A DNA stretch of 22,712 nucleotides, taken from JBMOLL01 sp049325415 (GTDB lineage Bacteria; Bacteroidota; Bacteroidia; Bacteroidales; GCA-2748055). The position numbers and the translations under genes are program-made. Numbering within the stretch: position 1 is the stretch's first letter; each line of letters opens with the position of its first letter. The stretch covers positions 1-22,712 of the forward strand of contig JBMOLL010000012.1 in NCBI GenBank assembly GCA_049325415.1. Direction: 5' to 3'. Shown here piece after piece: positions 21,515 through 22,712 of this stretch. The notes under the pieces are model-generated. The model was not told where the DNA came from and did no database searches. It was given only the letters and a program-made list of their open reading frames with translations.

Positions 21515-22712
21515 TTATTCGCTCATGAGTTCTCCGGAAAGCTCATTGGCAGCATTCACGGCGTAAATATAGGCGGCGCCCAGTGGAATGACGTATTCGC
21601 TCTCCCCCCATAGAAAGGGCCAGTCGTGCATATGTTCCGGGAAATCGGGAGGAAGGATGAGTACCCCGGGAACCACTCCCCCGTTAATAAAGGAAAAATC
21701 GGCACGGTTATTCCCATAGGCCTGTGTTTCCGACCAGGTTCCGACACCCGAGACAAAAGAAATATCGGAGCCGGGATGGCAGCCGAAAATATATTGCATG
21801 GCATCCAGTGTAAGCTGGGCCGGAACAAGTTCAGGGAAAGCTTTATGGAACAGGTAGTTGCTGATGGCAAAATTTACCACAGCGCCACTTCCTGCCCATC
21901 CTCCCCTGGTAACCGGCACCCGGTAAGGATTTTCGGCCAGCAGACTGTCGAGTTGCCCGGCATATTCACCAACCAGTTCTTTAAGCTGTTCCCTGTGACC
22001 TGCATCCATCGAAGGCAGAACCCTGATTACCAGAGGACCCATAAAGGCAACGCGTTTTTCAACGACGGGCCATAGAGAATATATTGCTTCCATGTAGACC
22101 GGATCGGAAGTACTGATATACAGCTCGACCGCAGTCTTGAGTTTTTCAAATTCCAGTCCGTCTCCGGTCGTATTGCCGCTCCTGTACAGGGCCGGCTCAT
22201 GGTTTTGTTCATAGTTCCAGACCTGCCGGGCAACGCTCAGACACTCGCCAGCAAGCTTGTCGTCGTATCCCTTCAAAACACGCGATGCAGCAGCGAGTGC
22301 CGCAGCAGAGCCGTAGTTCAGGGGAGTGGTATGGGTGGTGAAAGCCCACCGGTCGTCGGGTTCTCCGCTGTACTCACCTTTTGTCTGTCCCGGCTTCAGG
22401 CCGGGGTCATAGATCCGGTTATCGGTCATGGTACTGGCATCACCCAGGTGGGTATACTGTCCAAGTGTGGGAACAATGATTCCCGGGATGGCATGTCCGA
22501 CCGACCGGTGCTGTGCAAGGAGAGCCAGGACGCCATGTTCAACCTGTTGGAGAATATCCGGTTTTCCGTCGGGAACGCGGATGTCGACATAATTTCGGTC
22601 CTGGTCGATAGTAGTCTGGTCCCTTTTCAGACCAAAGTCTTCCCAGGTATGGACCAGGCTTAATACTACCGCGTACTGCGACTGGGTCCGGATATCAAAA
22701 TCACCAGCATCG
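21515..22712 (-). CDS. GH9-type glycoside hydrolase, N-terminus outside window
   Basis: The frame is open from the stop at 21515 to the window end, about 399 codons, so the gene continues beyond it; the ATG at 22429 is internal. The edge residues DAGDFD match the GH9 catalytic motif DAGD, whose aspartates activate water. The order then follows a GH9 (alpha/alpha)6 barrel: VPDGKPDILQQVEHGVLALL (PDLLDE-like segment), TTPLNYGSAAALAAASRVLKGYD, AISNYLFHKAF, and near the end YIFGCHPGSDISFVSGVG, with INGGVVPGVLILPPD and WGESEYVIPLGAAYIYAVNAANEL. In GH9 the acid is a Glu just before the last helix, here probably within GESEY. The family includes endoglucanases and exo-acting enzymes. Differences such as GCHPGSD in place of GRNP make cellulase activity unsure. 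Secretion cannot be judged. Confidence 0.82.
   Translation of the reverse strand, partial: DAGDFDIRTQSQYAVVLSLVHTWEDFGLKRDQTTIDQDRNYVDIRVPDGKPDILQQVEHGVLALLAQHRSVGHAIPGIIVPTLGQYTHLGDASTMTDNRIYDPGLKPGQTKGEYSGEPDDRWAFTTHTTPLNYGSAAALAAASRVLKGYDDKLAGECLSVARQVWNYEQNHEPALYRSGNTTGDGLEFEKLKTAVELYISTSDPVYMEAIYSLWPVVEKRVAFMGPLVIRVLPSMDAGHREQLKELVGEYAGQLDSLLAENPYRVPVTRGGWAGSGAVVNFAISNYLFHKAFPELVPAQLTLDAMQYIFGCHPGSDISFVSGVGTWSETQAYGNNRADFSFINGGVVPGVLILPPDFPEHMHDWPFLWGESEYVIPLGAAYIYAVNAANELSGELMSE

Overview
The window looks like a Bacteroidota chromosome, most likely a polysaccharide-degrading member of the Bacteroidales/Marinilabiliales type. The evidence is the gene families present (GH97, a GH140-like DUF4038 enzyme, a sialate O-acetylesterase, a C39-peptidase ABC exporter, DUF4256, DUF5362), TAnnTTTG/TAnnTTTA promoter elements, and few Shine-Dalgarno sequences. 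Assignments come from reading motifs only; no database search was run.

Layout: (1) 1-2542 holds the 3' end of an HlyD-type membrane fusion gene and a complete peptidase-containing ABC transporter, a type I peptide exporter. (2) 2679-5347 is an AT-rich island (about one third G+C by eye, against about half in the flanks). It carries an L,D-transpeptidase, a two-TM unknown, a lipocalin-like secreted protein and a HigB/HigA toxin-antitoxin pair. These are separated by imperfect palindromes with AAC...GTT ends. I read it as an integron-like gene cassette array with no integrase in view. (3) 5656-8328 holds a DUF4256 protein, a small membrane protein and a membrane PAS histidine kinase. (4) 8471-13520 holds a class C beta-lactamase-fold serine hydrolase and a GH140-like hydrolase in one direction, converging on a GH97 glycosidase. 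(5) 13857-15941 holds a DUF5362-like membrane protein, a REP-like intergenic region and a secreted YD-repeat-like protein. (6) 15973-19430 is a corrinoid methyl-transfer locus: a tight three-gene minus-strand operon (homocysteine methyltransferase, B12-binding protein, MetH-type reactivation protein) divergent from a UroD-family methyltransferase. (7) 19527-22712 holds a sialate O-acetylesterase-family protein converging on a 5'-truncated GH9-type glycosidase.

Two systems deserve attention. In the cassette island, the first 9-10 bases of each proposed cassette are the exact reverse complement of bases at its far end (2679-2688 with 3322-3331; 3450-3458 with 4638-4646; 4655-4664 with 5321-5330). 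This is expected if each cassette was once a circle closed through a folded attC site. In the corrinoid locus, methionine synthase appears split into separate proteins without its methyl-tetrahydrofolate domain, and a UroD-type methyltransferase sits where another methyl source would enter.

The glycosidases, esterase and serine hydrolase are mostly predicted to be exported and fit glycan breakdown, but no SusC/SusD pair is present, so they do not form a recognisable complete polysaccharide utilisation locus here.
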